Shown: positions 8,486-18,907, counted from the first letter of the stretch. The stretch: 64,000 nt of DNA from Rhizobium halophilum (GCF_021648825.1 NZ_JAKJHS010000005.1:124001-188000); one strand, 5' to 3'. The notes: generated by a model not told the origin, from the letters alone. Numbers and translations are program-made.

Positions 8486-9979
8486 ATGACCCTTTCGTCA
8501 GCACTTTCTACGGCACAATCCATCCTCAGCAATACCGGTGTCCAGACCGGCGTCGTGTCGAAGAACATCTCCAACGCTCAGAGCCCCAACTACGTGCGGC
8601 GTTCGGCGGTGTTGACGACAGGTGGCAACGGGGCTCAGGTCGTCGCAATCAACCGTTCGCAGAACCAAGCGCTGCAGCGACAAACGATCGAGACGTCATC
8701 AATCTATAGCGGTCAGGCAGTTCTGTTGGCCGGCCTGCAGGAAATGAAGTCGTTGATGGGAGGGAACGACTACGAAACGTCTCCCTCCAACCTGATCGCG
8801 AACCTGCGCAACAGCCTTCAAACGTGGGCCAGCAAGCCCGGTGAGACAACGCTCGGGGCCACCGTTGTTTCGACCGCCCAAGATGTCGCCAATGGTCTGA
8901 ATACTGCCTCTAGCGAGCTTCAGGCGATTCGCAAGCGTGCCGACGATGAGATCGCACAGAACGTCGATACGCTGAACCAACTTCTGTCGCAGTTCGAGAC
9001 AGCCAACAACAAGGTGAAGCAGGAGGTGGCGGTCGGAGGCAATCCGAACGATGCCCTCGATGAGCGCGACACGCTGTTGAAACAGATCTCCGAGATCGTT
9101 GGCGTGACTTCGGTGGTGCGCGAAAACCAGGACATCGCGCTCTACACCTCTGAAGGAACGGTGCTGTTTGAGACCCTTGCTCGCACCGTAACCTTCACGC
9201 CCACAGTGGCTTATGGAGCCGCGACGGTTGGCAACGGTGTTTACATTGATGGGGTGGCCGTCAAAGCAGGGATAGGATCGGATACCAGCGCCAAAGGATC
9301 CTTGCAGGCCCTTCTTCAGATCCGCGATGAAGTTGCGCCGCTGTTCCAGAGCCAGCTCGATGAAGTCGCACGCGGGTTGATCGTGGCCTTTGCAGAGAGC
9401 GACCAGACCGTTGTTCCGCCTGCGGCACCTATCCTCGCTCCAGGACTGTTCACGTGGACTCCCTCGCCGGCGCCGGTTCCTCCTGCGCTCACCCCGATGC
9501 CTGCTGACGGGGTGGTGCAGCCTGGATTGGCCAGCCTCATCAAAGTCAACGCGGCCGTTATTCCGCCATCGGGCCAGCCCGAGCGGATTCGGGATGGGGG
9601 CATCAACGGTGCTGATTTCGTCCAGAATGCGACGGGTGCTAAGGGCTACTCCGAACTCCTCAACAAGCTCGACCAAGCCTTCGACACGAAGATCACCTTC
9701 GATGCGGAGACGGAAATCGGAGGGTCTCTTTCCCTTCAGGCCTTTGCTGCCGACTCCATGGGCTGGTTGGAGATGCGCCGGAGCACAGCAACCTCGGCAG
9801 GTGAAAACAAGCTGGCGATGCTCAGCCGGGCGACGGATGCCTATTCAAGCGAGACCGGCGTGAGCTTGGACGAAGAGCTCGCCCTGTTGCTCGACATCGA
9901 GCAGTCTTACAAGGCGGCAGCGAAGCTCATGTCGACGGTCGACACGATGATGCAGGCCCTGCTGGATGCAGCGAGATAA
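8486..9979 (+). CDS. flgK: Flagellar hook-associated protein 1, FlgK
   Basis: FlgK is the first junction protein between hook and filament. The 497-residue product opens with the conserved SALSTAQSILSNTGVQTGVVSKNISNAQSPNYVRR rod-family helix and ends with EELALLLDIEQSYKAAAKLMSTVDTMMQALLDAAR, the C-terminal coiled coil. A Pro/Ala-rich patch near residues 305-345 is a likely surface loop. It lies three bases upstream of flgL and is plainly in the same operon. Confidence 0.95.
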   Translation: MTLSSALSTAQSILSNTGVQTGVVSKNISNAQSPNYVRRSAVLTTGGNGAQVVAINRSQNQALQRQTIETSSIYSGQAVLLAGLQEMKSLMGGNDYETSPSNLIANLRNSLQTWASKPGETTLGATVVSTAQDVANGLNTASSELQAIRKRADDEIAQNVDTLNQLLSQFETANNKVKQEVAVGGNPNDALDERDTLLKQISEIVGVTSVVRENQDIALYTSEGTVLFETLARTVTFTPTVAYGAATVGNGVYIDGVAVKAGIGSDTSAKGSLQALLQIRDEVAPLFQSQLDEVARGLIVAFAESDQTVVPPAAPILAPGLFTWTPSPAPVPPALTPMPADGVVQPGLASLIKVNAAVIPPSGQPERIRDGGINGADFVQNATGAKGYSELLNKLDQAFDTKITFDAETEIGGSLSLQAFAADSMGWLEMRRSTATSAGENKLAMLSRATDAYSSETGVSLDEELALLLDIEQSYKAAAKLMSTVDTMMQALLDAAR

Positions 9980-9982
9980 ACG

Positions 9983-11077
9983 ATGAAAACATCTTTCATT
10001 TCATCATTAAGTGTCCAGACGACAATGCGCTATGCCGTGGCGAAGGCGCAGAAGGACATGGTCGCGGCCCAGCAGGAGGTGACGACCGGTCGACATGCGG
10101 ATGTGGGCGTCGCGCTTGGTGCGACGACGGCTCGGAGCCTGGACCTGACGCGTGACGTGCTGCGCATCAAGTCCATGCTGACCACCAACTCGCTGGCAAC
10201 GCAGCGGCTTGAATCCTCGGAAGAAGCGCTTTCGAAGATGTCGGACCGGAGCCAGGATGTCATGAACGCGCTCATCACGCTCGGCGACAGCAAAGACGCG
10301 ACGATGATTTCGACCTTCCAGACATCCATTCAAACGGCCTTGGAGACCGTTGTCGGCTTTGCAAATACCTCAGTGAATGGGGAGTACCTCTTCGCCGGCA
10401 TCAACTCCGATGTGAAGCCTCTCGAAGATGTTTCGGAAGCCGATTCTGCTGCTCGCCAGGCGCTCGATCGCGAGCTCGACATCTTCCTCGCCGCACAGGT
10501 TCCGCCTGTCACCAAGGATCAGATGACCACGGCGCAAAGCGCTGCCTTCCTTACGAAGATGGAGAACATCTTCGCTGGGACCGAAGCGTTGACGCCAGTT
10601 CCCCCTGCGGTGGCCGGAGCGGACTTCTGGTCCACGTTTGTTTCCAACGCATCAGACACCAGCATGAAAAGCCGGGTCAGCCAGTCTGAAGTCCTCGACA
10701 CATCTACGAGCGCGAACACGAAGGGGATGCGTGACTTCATGTTCACTGCCTTCGTTTCGGAGATGTTCATCAACACAGCGACTTCGGACGAAGGGCGTAG
10801 GGAAGCTGCAGCCAGAGCGATGAGTTACGTCGGCACGGCGAAGCTCGGGATCGATCAGGAGCGCACGAGGCTGGGTCTTTCGGCTGAGCGCGTCAAGAAG
10901 GCTGACGAGACGCTCCAGGCGCAGAAGAACATCATTGAGACTCACCTCAACGACCTTGAGTCCGTCGATGCCTACGAGGCTTCGACAAGGGTGAAGGGCC
11001 TCGAGGCTCTCATAGAGACGGCCTACACGCTTACATCCCGCCTGCAGCAGCTGAGCCTAGTTAACTTCCTTCGCTGA
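9983..11077 (+). CDS. flgL: Flagellar hook-associated protein 3, FlgL
   Basis: FlgL is the second junction protein, to which the first flagellin subunits attach. The N-terminal helix (about 5-130) and C-terminal helix (about 290-360) resemble flagellin D0/D1, with a central variable part. The residues NGEYLFAGINSDVKPL match the conserved GEYLFAG turn of the FlgL family. Length is 364 residues. It starts three bases after flgK and is followed by flaF. Confidence 0.94.
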   Translation: MKTSFISSLSVQTTMRYAVAKAQKDMVAAQQEVTTGRHADVGVALGATTARSLDLTRDVLRIKSMLTTNSLATQRLESSEEALSKMSDRSQDVMNALITLGDSKDATMISTFQTSIQTALETVVGFANTSVNGEYLFAGINSDVKPLEDVSEADSAARQALDRELDIFLAAQVPPVTKDQMTTAQSAAFLTKMENIFAGTEALTPVPPAVAGADFWSTFVSNASDTSMKSRVSQSEVLDTSTSANTKGMRDFMFTAFVSEMFINTATSDEGRREAAARAMSYVGTAKLGIDQERTRLGLSAERVKKADETLQAQKNIIETHLNDLESVDAYEASTRVKGLEALIETAYTLTSRLQQLSLVNFLR

Positions 11078-11110
11078 AGAAGGACGTTCGTGAAAATGAA
11101 GGATACATGA

Positions 11111-11458
11111 ATGTACCAGTTTTCATACGCCGAGATCATGGAAGATGGCGTCGCTGACGCCAAGGACCGTGAGCGGCAGGCGCTGGATAGATCGATCGAA
11201 CTGCTGACGAACGCCAGGAATGAGGGCGGCTACTCTCGATCGACGATCGAGGCAGTCTATTACACGCGGCGGGTATGGGTCAGCTTCATCGAAGATCTGA
11301 AGCAGCCAGAAAACGAGCTTGGCGCAGAGCTGCGCGCAAACCTCATCTCGATCGCCATCTGGGTTCTGAAGGAGTGCGAGCGGATCAGGAAGCGGCAGTC
11401 CAACAATTTCCAGGGCATCATCGACGTCACCACCATCATCAGGGATGGACTTAAATGA
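11111..11458 (+). CDS. flaF: Flagellin synthesis regulator FlaF
   Basis: FlaF (115 residues) is an alphaproteobacterial small protein needed for flagellin production and export and acting together with FlbT. The product is all-helical, with the family pattern [46 protein letters not shown]. The stop overlaps the flbT ATG by four bases, so the pair is coupled. No membrane or signal segment is seen; it should be cytoplasmic. Confidence 0.93.
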   Translation: MYQFSYAEIMEDGVADAKDRERQALDRSIELLTNARNEGGYSRSTIEAVYYTRRVWVSFIEDLKQPENELGAELRANLISIAIWVLKECERIRKRQSNNFQGIIDVTTIIRDGLK

Positions 11459-11904
11459 AAAGTACGTTGCGCATCTCGCTGAAGTCCGGCGAGCGAATCT
11501 TTATCAACGGCGCAGTGCTGCGCGTCGACCGCAAGGTGGCACTCGAGTTTCTCAACGACGTGACGTTCCTGCTCGAGAACCATGTTCTGCAGCCGGAGGA
11601 TGCGACGACGCCGCTCCGCCAGCTCTATTTCATAGCGCAGATGATGCTGATCAATCCGGAAGGGAAGGATCAATCTCTGGCGCTCTTCCGCAAGTCGGTG
11701 AGCATGCTGCTCAACTGCTTCCAGAACGAGGAGATCCTCGCGGAGCTGAAGCGGATCGATGGCATGGTTGCCTCCGGAAGAGCCTTCGATGCGCTTAAGG
11801 CCATCCGCGGGCTGTACCCGACCGAGGATCGAATCCTGAACAATCAGGAGATGACGCCGGCGACGATCGAGCAGATCCGCAAGGAGATCGCTCCATGGCG
11901 GTAG
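11455..11904 (+). CDS. flbT: Flagellin mRNA regulator FlbT
   Basis: FlbT binds the flagellin mRNA leader and affects its stability and translation: repression in Caulobacter, activation in Brucella. The 149-residue product has the family N-terminus ([41 protein letters not shown]) and the [25 protein letters not shown] region. It overlaps flaF at its start and flgD by ten bases at its end. That places the post-transcriptional control pair inside the hook operon. Confidence 0.94.
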   Translation: MKSTLRISLKSGERIFINGAVLRVDRKVALEFLNDVTFLLENHVLQPEDATTPLRQLYFIAQMMLINPEGKDQSLALFRKSVSMLLNCFQNEEILAELKRIDGMVASGRAFDALKAIRGLYPTEDRILNNQEMTPATIEQIRKEIAPWR

Positions 11905-12401
11905 ATCCCGTATCCACCGCGGCCTCCAATCCGTGGGCGAACGCTGCTGCCACCACCAAGGACGCAGATAAGGCCGGGCTGAACTATGACAGCTTCCTGC
12001 GACTCCTTATCGCTCAGATGAAGAATCAGGATCCGACCGATCCGATGGATGCCAGCGAGCAGATGTCACAGCTGGCTTCGTTTTCTCAGGTCGAGCAGAC
12101 GATCCAGACCAATTCACACCTGCGCAGCATGCTGCAGGCTGAGGCGCTGACGCGAGCCGGCGATCTTGTCGGCAAGTATGTCCAGAGCGCCGACGACAAA
12201 GTCATGGGCAAGATCAAGGAAGTCGAGGTCTATTCGGATGGCGTCATCGCTATCACGGACAAGAACGAGAAGGTCCTGCTGCAGGCTGGTGTTGTGATCT
12301 CCGACACGGAAATCACCGCAAAAACGCCGGCTAAGGATACGACGGCGGGCGACGCCGCCGGTGGCTCGACGGAAGACTCTTCCGGCGGTACAAACACCTG
12401 A
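11895..12401 (+). CDS. flgD: Hook cap / hook assembly protein FlgD
   Basis: FlgD caps the growing hook and is discarded on completion. Residues 25-75 contain the family signature [38 protein letters not shown]. At 168 residues it is short compared with enterobacterial FlgD (about 230) and lacks most of the C-terminal FnIII/tudor region, which is normal in rhizobia. The C-terminal 40 residues are Thr/Gly/Ala-rich and probably unstructured. Confidence 0.93.
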   Translation: MAVDPVSTAASNPWANAAATTKDADKAGLNYDSFLRLLIAQMKNQDPTDPMDASEQMSQLASFSQVEQTIQTNSHLRSMLQAEALTRAGDLVGKYVQSADDKVMGKIKEVEVYSDGVIAITDKNEKVLLQAGVVISDTEITAKTPAKDTTAGDAAGGSTEDSSGGTNT

Positions 12402-12442
12402 ACATTACCAAGGTCCGAATGATTCGGACCGGAGCAGGCGAC

Positions 12443-12709
12443 ATGAACGAAGCCGACGCCCTGGATATTATGCAGGCGGCGATCTGGACCATCCTCGTGG
12501 CATCAGGTCCCGCCGTCCTCACCGCCATGGTCGTGGGCGTGGGTATCGCCCTTCTGCAGGCACTGACGCAGGTGCAGGAAATGACCCTCACCTTCGTCCC
12601 CAAGATCGTCGCCATCATGGTGGCGATCGGGGTGACGGCGCCCTTCATCGGCGCGCAGATCAATCTCTTCGCAACACTGGTTTTTTCCAGGGTGCAGTCG
12701 GGCTTCTAG
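12443..12709 (+). CDS. fliQ: Flagellar export gate protein FliQ
   Basis: FliQ is one of the small membrane subunits of the type III export gate (FliPQR). The 88-residue product has two membrane helices, about 17-37 and 50-75. The conserved LLQALTQVQEMTLTFVPKI segment lies between and across them. The ATG at 12443 was chosen over the in-frame ATG at 12419 because GGAG lies just before it and the resulting length equals the family norm. Confidence 0.94.
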   Translation: MNEADALDIMQAAIWTILVASGPAVLTAMVVGVGIALLQALTQVQEMTLTFVPKIVAIMVAIGVTAPFIGAQINLFATLVFSRVQSGF

Positions 12710-12804
12710 CCGCCCGGAGCCCACCCTCGCGCAAGCTTGCCGTTCTATGCAGGGGGTGAAATGGCAGATTTGTCTGCCCCATCTCATGAAGAGACGGATG
12801 TACC

Positions 12805-14892
12805 ATGGCGCAACCACCTGCACTCGTATTACCCAAGGTCGCCCCTAACGGGCGGGACATCGGCTTTGCCGCCGGTATCATCGCCATCCTGTGCGTCCTG
12901 TTCCTGCCGATCCCGACTTTCCTGATCGACATGGGGCTGGCCTTCTCGATCGCCTTCTCCGTGCTGATCCTGATGGTGTCGCTGTGGATCCAGCGGCCAC
13001 TCGACTTTTCGTCGTTCCCGACGATCCTGCTGATCTCGACGATGGTCAGGCTGTCACTCAACATCGCGACGACGCGCGTTATCCTGTCCAATGGTAACGA
13101 GGGACACGACGCCGCCGGCGGCGTCATTGCAGGGTTTGCAAGCCTCGTCATGTCCGGTGACTTCGTCATCGGCGTGATCGTCTTCATGATTCTTGTGACG
13201 GTCAACTTCATCGTTATCACGAAGGGTGCCACGCGTATTGCCGAAGTCGGCGCTCGCTTTACCCTCGATGCCATCCCTGGCAAGCAGATGTCGATCGACG
13301 CTGATCTGTCAGCCGGCATGATCGACGAGAAAGAGGCGCAGCGCCGCCGCTCCGAACTTGAGCAGGAAAGCTCCTTCTTCGGCGCCATGGACGGTGCTTC
13401 GAAATTCGTTCGTGGCGATGCCATCGCAGGCTTGATCATCACCGCGATCAATATCTTTGGTGGCATCATCATTGGCTACTTCCGCTACGGTATGGAAATC
13501 GGCGAAGCCGCAGATGTCTTCGTCAAGCTCTCGGTCGGCGATGGCATTGTTTCGCAGGTGCCCGCACTGGTCGTCTCGCTTGCAGCTGGTCTCCTCGTCT
13601 CCCGCGGGGGATCCACAGGTTCCACCGACAAGGCTGTATTGGACCAGCTTAGCGGTTATCCCCGTGCGCTGTTCATGTCGGCAGGGCTAATGGCCGTACT
13701 GGCCCTCGTCCCGGGCCTGCCGCTGCTGCCCTTCCTTGCCCTCGGTACGGTCATGGGTTTCGGTGCCTGGATCATTCCGCGTCGGCTAGAGGCCGAGAAC
13801 CAGGTGCGCCGCGAGGACGAGGAAAAGAAGGTCGTCCAGACCAAGGAAGCGGAGAAGGACTCCGTCAAGAGTGCGCTTCGGACGGCGGAGATCGAGTTGG
13901 CGCTTGGGAAGCAGGTTTCAACCCGTCTGCTTGGAGCACATCAGGAACTTGCCTTCCGCGTCGGAAAAATGCGCAAGAAATTCGCGTCACAGTACGGCTT
14001 CGTCGTTCCCGAGATCAAGGTGACGGACGACATCATGATCCAGGAGAAATCCTATCAGATCCGCGTCCATGGTACGACGATCGCATCCAATACGCTGCGT
14101 GTGGGCGACGTGCTCGTCGTCACGGGGGCAGGGCGCAAGCCGAGCATCCCTGGCGACGAGATACGGGAGCCGGCTTTCGGCATGCCGGCGGTGTCGATCC
14201 TTGAGACTTTCGCTGAGGACCTGAAGCGTGAGGGCTTCCATCCGATCGACAACGTCTCTGTCGTCCTGACGCATCTGTCGGAGGTCATCCGCAACAACCT
14301 GCCGCAGTTGCTGTCCTACAAGGACGTCAAGATCCTCATCGACCGGCTGGATCCAGAATATAAGAAGCTGGCGGACGAGATTTGCTCCTCGCACATGTCC
14401 TATTCCGGCCTGCAGGCCGTGCTCAAGCTGCTGCTCGCCGAGCGCGTCTCTATTCGCAACCTGCACCTCATCCTCGAAGCGGTCGCTGAGCTTGCGCCAC
14501 ATGTCCGCAAGACGGAGCAGATTGTGGAGCACGTGCGAATCCGCATGTCGCAGCAGCTTTGCGGCGACCTCGCCGACAATGGGGTGCTGCGCGTGCTTCG
14601 TCTCGGCACCAAGTGGGACATGATCTTCCACCAGGCGCTCAAACGCGACGCAAAGGGTGAAGTCGTCGAGTTTGACATCGACCCGCGCAGCCTTGAAGAG
14701 TTCAGTGAGCAGGCAACGAAAGTTATCCGTGAATTCATGGACAAGGGACTGCCCTTCGTTCTTGTAACCTCGCCCGAAACCCGCTCCTATGTCCGCATGA
14801 TCATCGAGCGGTTGTTTGCCACGCTTCCAGTCCTTTCCCACGTGGAGCTTGCCAAGGGTCTCGAGATCAAAATTTTGGGCGCCATCTCGTGA
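12805..14892 (+). CDS. flhA: Flagellar export gate protein FlhA
   Basis: FlhA is the large export-gate subunit that uses the proton motive force and docks substrate-chaperone complexes. The first 320 residues hold about eight membrane helices and the FHIPEP-family regions [25 protein letters not shown] and [22 protein letters not shown]. The C-terminal half (350-695) is the cytoplasmic docking ring with [17 protein letters not shown]. Length 695 is standard. FliP and FlhB are not in the window and must be encoded elsewhere. Confidence 0.96.
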   Translation: MAQPPALVLPKVAPNGRDIGFAAGIIAILCVLFLPIPTFLIDMGLAFSIAFSVLILMVSLWIQRPLDFSSFPTILLISTMVRLSLNIATTRVILSNGNEGHDAAGGVIAGFASLVMSGDFVIGVIVFMILVTVNFIVITKGATRIAEVGARFTLDAIPGKQMSIDADLSAGMIDEKEAQRRRSELEQESSFFGAMDGASKFVRGDAIAGLIITAINIFGGIIIGYFRYGMEIGEAADVFVKLSVGDGIVSQVPALVVSLAAGLLVSRGGSTGSTDKAVLDQLSGYPRALFMSAGLMAVLALVPGLPLLPFLALGTVMGFGAWIIPRRLEAENQVRREDEEKKVVQTKEAEKDSVKSALRTAEIELALGKQVSTRLLGAHQELAFRVGKMRKKFASQYGFVVPEIKVTDDIMIQEKSYQIRVHGTTIASNTLRVGDVLVVTGAGRKPSIPGDEIREPAFGMPAVSILETFAEDLKREGFHPIDNVSVVLTHLSEVIRNNLPQLLSYKDVKILIDRLDPEYKKLADEICSSHMSYSGLQAVLKLLLAERVSIRNLHLILEAVAELAPHVRKTEQIVEHVRIRMSQQLCGDLADNGVLRVLRLGTKWDMIFHQALKRDAKGEVVEFDIDPRSLEEFSEQATKVIREFMDKGLPFVLVTSPETRSYVRMIIERLFATLPVLSHVELAKGLEIKILGAIS

Positions 14893-14918
14893 TGACCGAC
14901 CCGTAAGGGATCGTGCTG

Positions 14919-15671
14919 ATGCTTCTCGACCCGCAAGGGACTATTCTCGCGCTGTTCCTAGCGTTCTGCCGCATGGGGGGGTGCATCATGGTGCTGCCCG
15001 GTTTCGGCAGTGCGCGAGTACCAACAAACGTGCGGCTGCTGGTAGCGGTGGCCGTTTCCATTGCGGTCTTGCCGCTGCTTTGGGACGTGATCTACCCACG
15101 CGCCTCGTCGCCTGGTCCGCTCTATGTCGGATTGGTCTTCAGCGAGACGGCCATCGGCGTTGTTTATGGCCTGATTGCGCGCCTTTATACGCTCGGAATG
15201 CAGTATGCTGGGGCGATCCTGACCATGTCGGTGGGGTTCAGCGCGCCGGGCGGCATGGACGTTCTGGAGGATACGTCCGAGAACCAGCTCACCAACCTGC
15301 TGAGCTTCAGCGCTCTCCTGATGCTGTTTATGCTCGATTTCCATCATGTGGTTTTCCGCGCGCTGGTCGAGTCATATGCTGCGACACCACTGGGCGACGT
15401 TATCGACTCGCAGAAGATGTTGATCACGTTGACCGATACGCTGCGAGCAACGACAGATCTCATGCTGCGTCTCGCTAGCCCCTTCTTGATCTATGGACTG
15501 ATGTTCAATGTCGGCATCGGCCTCATCAACAAGCTTGCACCGCAGATTCCGGTCTTCTTCATCTCGACCCCCTTCCTGATTGCAGGGGGGATGTTCCTTC
15601 TTTATCTGTCGATTGCCGCATTTATTCGTCAGTTTGCTGACGGGTTTGCGACTGTCTTCCTGTCCTTCTGA
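14919..15671 (+). CDS. fliR: Flagellar export gate protein FliR
   Basis: FliR is the single-copy membrane subunit at the core of the export gate. About six hydrophobic segments are visible in 250 residues, with the family motif YVGLVFSETAIGVVYGLIARLYTLGMQYAG. The ATG at 14919 is preferred because AAGGGA lies nine bases upstream. An in-frame GTG at 14913 would be too close to that site. It follows flhA by 26 bases. Confidence 0.94.
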   Translation: MLLDPQGTILALFLAFCRMGGCIMVLPGFGSARVPTNVRLLVAVAVSIAVLPLLWDVIYPRASSPGPLYVGLVFSETAIGVVYGLIARLYTLGMQYAGAILTMSVGFSAPGGMDVLEDTSENQLTNLLSFSALLMLFMLDFHHVVFRALVESYAATPLGDVIDSQKMLITLTDTLRATTDLMLRLASPFLIYGLMFNVGIGLINKLAPQIPVFFISTPFLIAGGMFLLYLSIAAFIRQFADGFATVFLSF

Positions 15672-15678
15672 GGTTGCC

Positions 15679-16092
15679 ATGGCGGAGCAGGCCCGCTCTC
15701 AAAAATTAAAGCGTCTTGTGGCTGTTCAGCGCCATTTGGAGCAGATGGCGGAAAGCGAGCTGGCTGCGACGGCACGCCACCGCGCCGAGGTTGCGCAGTC
15801 AATGGAGGTGGTGATCGATGCCATTGGATCCATGGAGCCCGTGCATCGGCAGTTCTCGCAGCATTATGCCGAGCGGTTCGGGCGGTTGACGCTCAAGGAG
15901 CAACAACTCGAAAGCGTGCAGCAGATCCAGGAGAACAAGGTGCTCAAGGAGCGCACAAAGGCGGAGCGCCTGGAAGAGCACATGAAGGAGGCGCGGGATC
16001 TTGAAGATCGCGAAGCCGCCGACGAGGCGATTTATGATCTTCTCGAAATCACATTCTCCGCGCCAGCCTCCAGCAAGCTTCAGAGGTCATAG
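15679..16092 (+). CDS. FliJ-like flagellar coiled-coil protein
   Basis: The protein is 137 residues and almost entirely charged helix: Glu, Arg, Gln and Lys repeat in heptads from about residue 5 to 118. It has no membrane segment. Size, coiled-coil character and place behind fliR match FliJ, the export-chaperone escort that forms the FliI stalk. Sequence conservation in FliJ is too weak for a firm assignment by eye. It starts seven bases after the fliR stop with a TGAGG ribosome site. Confidence 0.55.
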   Translation: MAEQARSQKLKRLVAVQRHLEQMAESELAATARHRAEVAQSMEVVIDAIGSMEPVHRQFSQHYAERFGRLTLKEQQLESVQQIQENKVLKERTKAERLEEHMKEARDLEDREAADEAIYDLLEITFSAPASSKLQRS

Positions 16093-16215
16093 TCTTATCC
16101 ACGGTATGACCGCTGCTCGTAGAGCGAAGGCGGAAATACGCATCAGATCAAGATGTTGTTGTGGCGCTGCAGCCAGTTTGGCTGCCGTGCTGCCTCCATT
16201 GCGAAAGGAACTGAC

Positions 16216-16764
16216 GTGGCGATCTCACCTCCAAGTGACCTTGTCCTTGACGTGATAAGGGCGGCAGACCCTGCAGATGTGCAGGCTGCTCAGGCCAAAC
16301 TGAAGGCGAACAAGGCGGCTTTCGCTGCCACCAGCCTGGCTGAGGCAGGCGCAGGATTTGGTGCCGCGGTCGACATCATCTCGCAGCCTGCAACCAAGGC
16401 AGGCCTGGCCAATGCGGTGGAGGGCCAGCAGACGGCGGGGATGCCGGACGAGTATCGTAAGTTCGAGGCTAGCATTCTGCAGAACTTCATCGGCTCTATG
16501 CTGCCGAGTGACAGCGAACAGGTATACGGCAAAGGCTCTGCCGGTGAGTTCTGGAAGAGCATGATGGCTGAGCAGATCGCCGAGAGCATGTCCAAGACAG
16601 GCGGCATTGGAATTGCCGAACAGATGTACTCGCAGGCACTCGCGAGAAGCGAAGGCAAGGTTGTGAACGCGACGACCGATGAGCAGGATCGCAGCCAGGC
16701 GATGAGGCTTATCACTGATTTTGAACGACAGGTTCTGGGCCTCTCGGCCGCCAAGGAAAGCTGA
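16216..16764 (+). CDS. flgJ: Rod-binding protein FlgJ (single-domain form)
   Basis: This 182-residue protein has the rod-binding domain of FlgJ: YRKFEASILQNFIGSMLPSD followed by FWKSMMAEQIAESMSKTGGIGIAEQMY. The muramidase domain found in enterobacterial FlgJ is absent, which is normal in alphaproteobacteria. The GTG start at 16216 was picked for its AAGGA site seven bases before and for the family N-terminus MAISPPSDLVLDV. Rod assembly then needs a separate wall-cutting enzyme, for which the transglycosylase at 5602 is the candidate in this window. Confidence 0.85.
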   Translation: MAISPPSDLVLDVIRAADPADVQAAQAKLKANKAAFAATSLAEAGAGFGAAVDIISQPATKAGLANAVEGQQTAGMPDEYRKFEASILQNFIGSMLPSDSEQVYGKGSAGEFWKSMMAEQIAESMSKTGGIGIAEQMYSQALARSEGKVVNATTDEQDRSQAMRLITDFERQVLGLSAAKES

Positions 16765-16773
16765 GGCCTGACA

Positions 16774-17163
16774 ATGAACAGCACTGGGACAGGAAGCATG
16801 GAAGTCTTATCAAACGATCATCGCATCAAGACGGTGCTTGGTCGGCTTGAGATGATCGTTGACAATGAGAACCAGCGGATCGGTAGCGACCCGCAGTTCG
16901 ATCTTAAGGTATCGAACGCGCACAAGAGTCGTTGCCTCTACGAGCTCACGATGCTGTTTCGCACCACCGACCCCCAGGAGCTGGCGGTCACGCACATCGA
17001 CCAGATGCACACGCTGAAAGACAAGCTGGCGCTGAACGCACGGCGCGTGGAGGCGCACCTGCATGCGGTGCGTGCGGTGGCAGACCTTCTAAAGAACGCC
17101 GCCCGTGAAGCTGACGGCGACGGGACGTACACTCAGGAACAATTCCTCTACAGCGAGAACTGA
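16774..17163 (+). CDS. FlgN-like flagellar chaperone candidate
   Basis: This is a small all-helical cytoplasmic protein (129 residues) with regular hydrophobic spacing and no signal peptide. In rhizobia the gene after flgJ is often annotated FlgN, the export chaperone for FlgK and FlgL, and the length fits. Identity by eye is weak. An alternative ATG at 16798 with AGGA just before it would remove eight residues. The stop overlaps the next start by one base (TGATG). Confidence 0.5.
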   Translation: MNSTGTGSMEVLSNDHRIKTVLGRLEMIVDNENQRIGSDPQFDLKVSNAHKSRCLYELTMLFRTTDPQELAVTHIDQMHTLKDKLALNARRVEAHLHAVRAVADLLKNAAREADGDGTYTQEQFLYSEN

Positions 17164-17702
17164 TGCTGAAGCTTCTGCTCACCGGCCTCTGGGTCTGCCT
17201 TGTCACGCTTGGCGCCGTATACATGTCCGTCCAGTGGTCGGCGCCGCCGCCGCCGGTCGACGAGGACGCGGCGCGCAAGGAAGCGCTTCAACTCGTCCGC
17301 GGAGAATCTCTGACCATACCTGTGATCTCCGACGGCGTGATCACAGGCTATTTCCTTGGTCGGTTCTCCTTCATGATGGACAAGGAGAAGATCAAGGGCG
17401 TCGATCTTCCGATGACGGAGTTTACAACGGACCAGTTGTATACGTTGCTGGTGGGCGACGAGATGATAGACCTGGGCAATCCAGGAGCCTTCGAGTTGGA
17501 AACCTTCCGAACCCGTCTCAAGGACGATCTCAACCGTCGGCTCGGTGAGGGGATGGTTGCCGAGGTGCTGGTGGAACAGCTGGACTTCCTCTCAAAGGAG
17601 GATATCCGGACGAATGTCGCCCGCGAGGGGAAGCGACCGGTTGCCGCAACAAAAATCGTGCAGGGCGTTGCCGTCGAAGAGGCGGCGCCAGCCGCACACT
17701 GA
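17163..17702 (+). CDS. Membrane-anchored flagellar protein, FliL-like topology
   Basis: This is a 179-residue protein with one N-terminal membrane anchor (about 2-24) and a periplasmic remainder. Near the C-terminus, FRTRLKDDLNRRLGEGMVAEVLVEQLDFLSKEDI resembles the closing region of FliL (a helix followed by a strand ending near the membrane-ring contact). It is the last gene of the flagellar run and coupled to the FlgN-like gene. I do not recognise it as a named family with certainty; FliL-like is an inference from topology and this short region. Confidence 0.6.
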   Translation: MLKLLLTGLWVCLVTLGAVYMSVQWSAPPPPVDEDAARKEALQLVRGESLTIPVISDGVITGYFLGRFSFMMDKEKIKGVDLPMTEFTTDQLYTLLVGDEMIDLGNPGAFELETFRTRLKDDLNRRLGEGMVAEVLVEQLDFLSKEDIRTNVAREGKRPVAATKIVQGVAVEEAAPAAH

Positions 17703-17717
17703 ACGCTCATCGCGTTC
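17701..17717 (+). terminator. Weak hairpin at end of flagellar operon
   Basis: GAACGC and GCGTTC form a six-base stem with a five-base loop directly at the stop of the last flagellar gene. No T-run follows, so it could be a partial or Rho-assisted terminator. Confidence 0.25.
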
Positions 17718-17840
17718 CCCGCCAATCCTATTCCAGAAAACAGGCTTGAACTTGTCCGCAGAGCAACGGTAAGGCATGTCCGGGCGGGGCTGTCTCTGGC
17801 AATCTCGCCTGACCTTTGATCTGGATGAGGGGATATAGGC

Positions 17841-18740
17841 GTGGCGGACATCATCGACGGAAAGCTGGCCGCAGGATCGGTTATCGATACGGTCACCAAA
17901 GCCGCAAAGACGCTGGCGCAGGAAACCGGGTTGAGACCGGGTCTCGCGGTGGTTATCGTTGGCGACGATCCCGCCAGTCACTCGTACGTGAACTCTAAAA
18001 GCAAGATGGCGGAGCAATGCGGCTTCAATTCCGTTCAGCATAGCCTGCCGGAGACCACGACCCAGGAAGAGCTGGAGCGGCTTGTGGCGACGTTGAACGC
18101 CGACCCCGCGGTGCACGGGATTCTTGTACAACTACCTTTGCCGCGTCATCTGAAATCGGAGCCGGTCATCCAGTCGATTGTGCCGGAAAAGGATGTCGAT
18201 GGACTGAGCGTTGTCAACGCAGGCAAGCTCGCCACCGGCGACCTTGCCTCAGGTCTCATTTCCTGCACTCCAGCAGGTGCGCTGATCCTCATCAACAAGA
18301 TCCATGGCACTGATCTTTCCGGCTTGAATGCCGTCGTCATCGGCCGCTCCAATCTCTTCGGAAAGCCCATGGCGCTGCTCCTCTTGTCGGCAAATGCGAC
18401 GGTTACCATGGCTCATTCGCGCAGCAAGGATCTCGCCGGAATCTGCCGCGGCGCCGACATTTTGGTCGCCGCTGTCGGACGGCCGCACATGGTGAAACGG
18501 GAATGGGTGAAGCCGGGGGCGACGGTAATAGATGTCGGCATCAATAGGGTCCCTGCGCCGGAGAAAGGGGAGGGGAAAACGAAAATCACCGGTGACGTCG
18601 CCTTTGAGGAGTGTGCGCAAGTGGCCGGGGCGATCACACCCGTTCCCGGAGGGGTCGGACCCATGACCATTGCAATGTTGATGGCGAACACCGTAGTTGC
18701 AGCTCACCGGGCCCTGGGGCGTCCTACTCCCACGTTCTAA
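17841..18740 (+). CDS. folD: Methylene-THF dehydrogenase / methenyl-THF cyclohydrolase
   Basis: FolD interconverts 5,10-methylene-, methenyl- and 10-formyl-tetrahydrofolate with NADP, feeding purine and formyl-Met synthesis. The catalytic lysine segment [14 protein letters not shown] is at about residues 49-62, the NADP loop is [14 protein letters not shown], and [14 protein letters not shown] is the third family signature. Length 299 is usual. The GTG start has GGGGATA upstream. The gene is not functionally tied to the flagellar genes before it or the transporter after it. Confidence 0.95.
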   Translation: MADIIDGKLAAGSVIDTVTKAAKTLAQETGLRPGLAVVIVGDDPASHSYVNSKSKMAEQCGFNSVQHSLPETTTQEELERLVATLNADPAVHGILVQLPLPRHLKSEPVIQSIVPEKDVDGLSVVNAGKLATGDLASGLISCTPAGALILINKIHGTDLSGLNAVVIGRSNLFGKPMALLLLSANATVTMAHSRSKDLAGICRGADILVAAVGRPHMVKREWVKPGATVIDVGINRVPAPEKGEGKTKITGDVAFEECAQVAGAITPVPGGVGPMTIAMLMANTVVAAHRALGRPTPTF

Positions 18741-18907
18741 GGGGGCAATTGGAGTCGTTGCCTCGGTATATTTTGAGCCTCTGATCGACACAGACCTCGT
18801 ACGGTGAGGTCTTGACCTTCGCTCAACAAGGAACACCTTACTTCACATCAGGTGGGGGAAGTCACTGCTGTTGCGGGCTTCTCTAACGAGATGTGGGAGG
18901 TTTCGAC

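Noticed and set aside
8699..9676. 325-codon open frame on - opposite flgK
   Set aside because: FlgK on + is unmistakable and in an operon; the antisense frame has no recognisable features.
18793..18811. GACCTC/GAGGTC hairpin after folD as a terminator or riboswitch
   Set aside because: Only six base pairs and no T-run; no conserved riboswitch core could be recognised in this gap.
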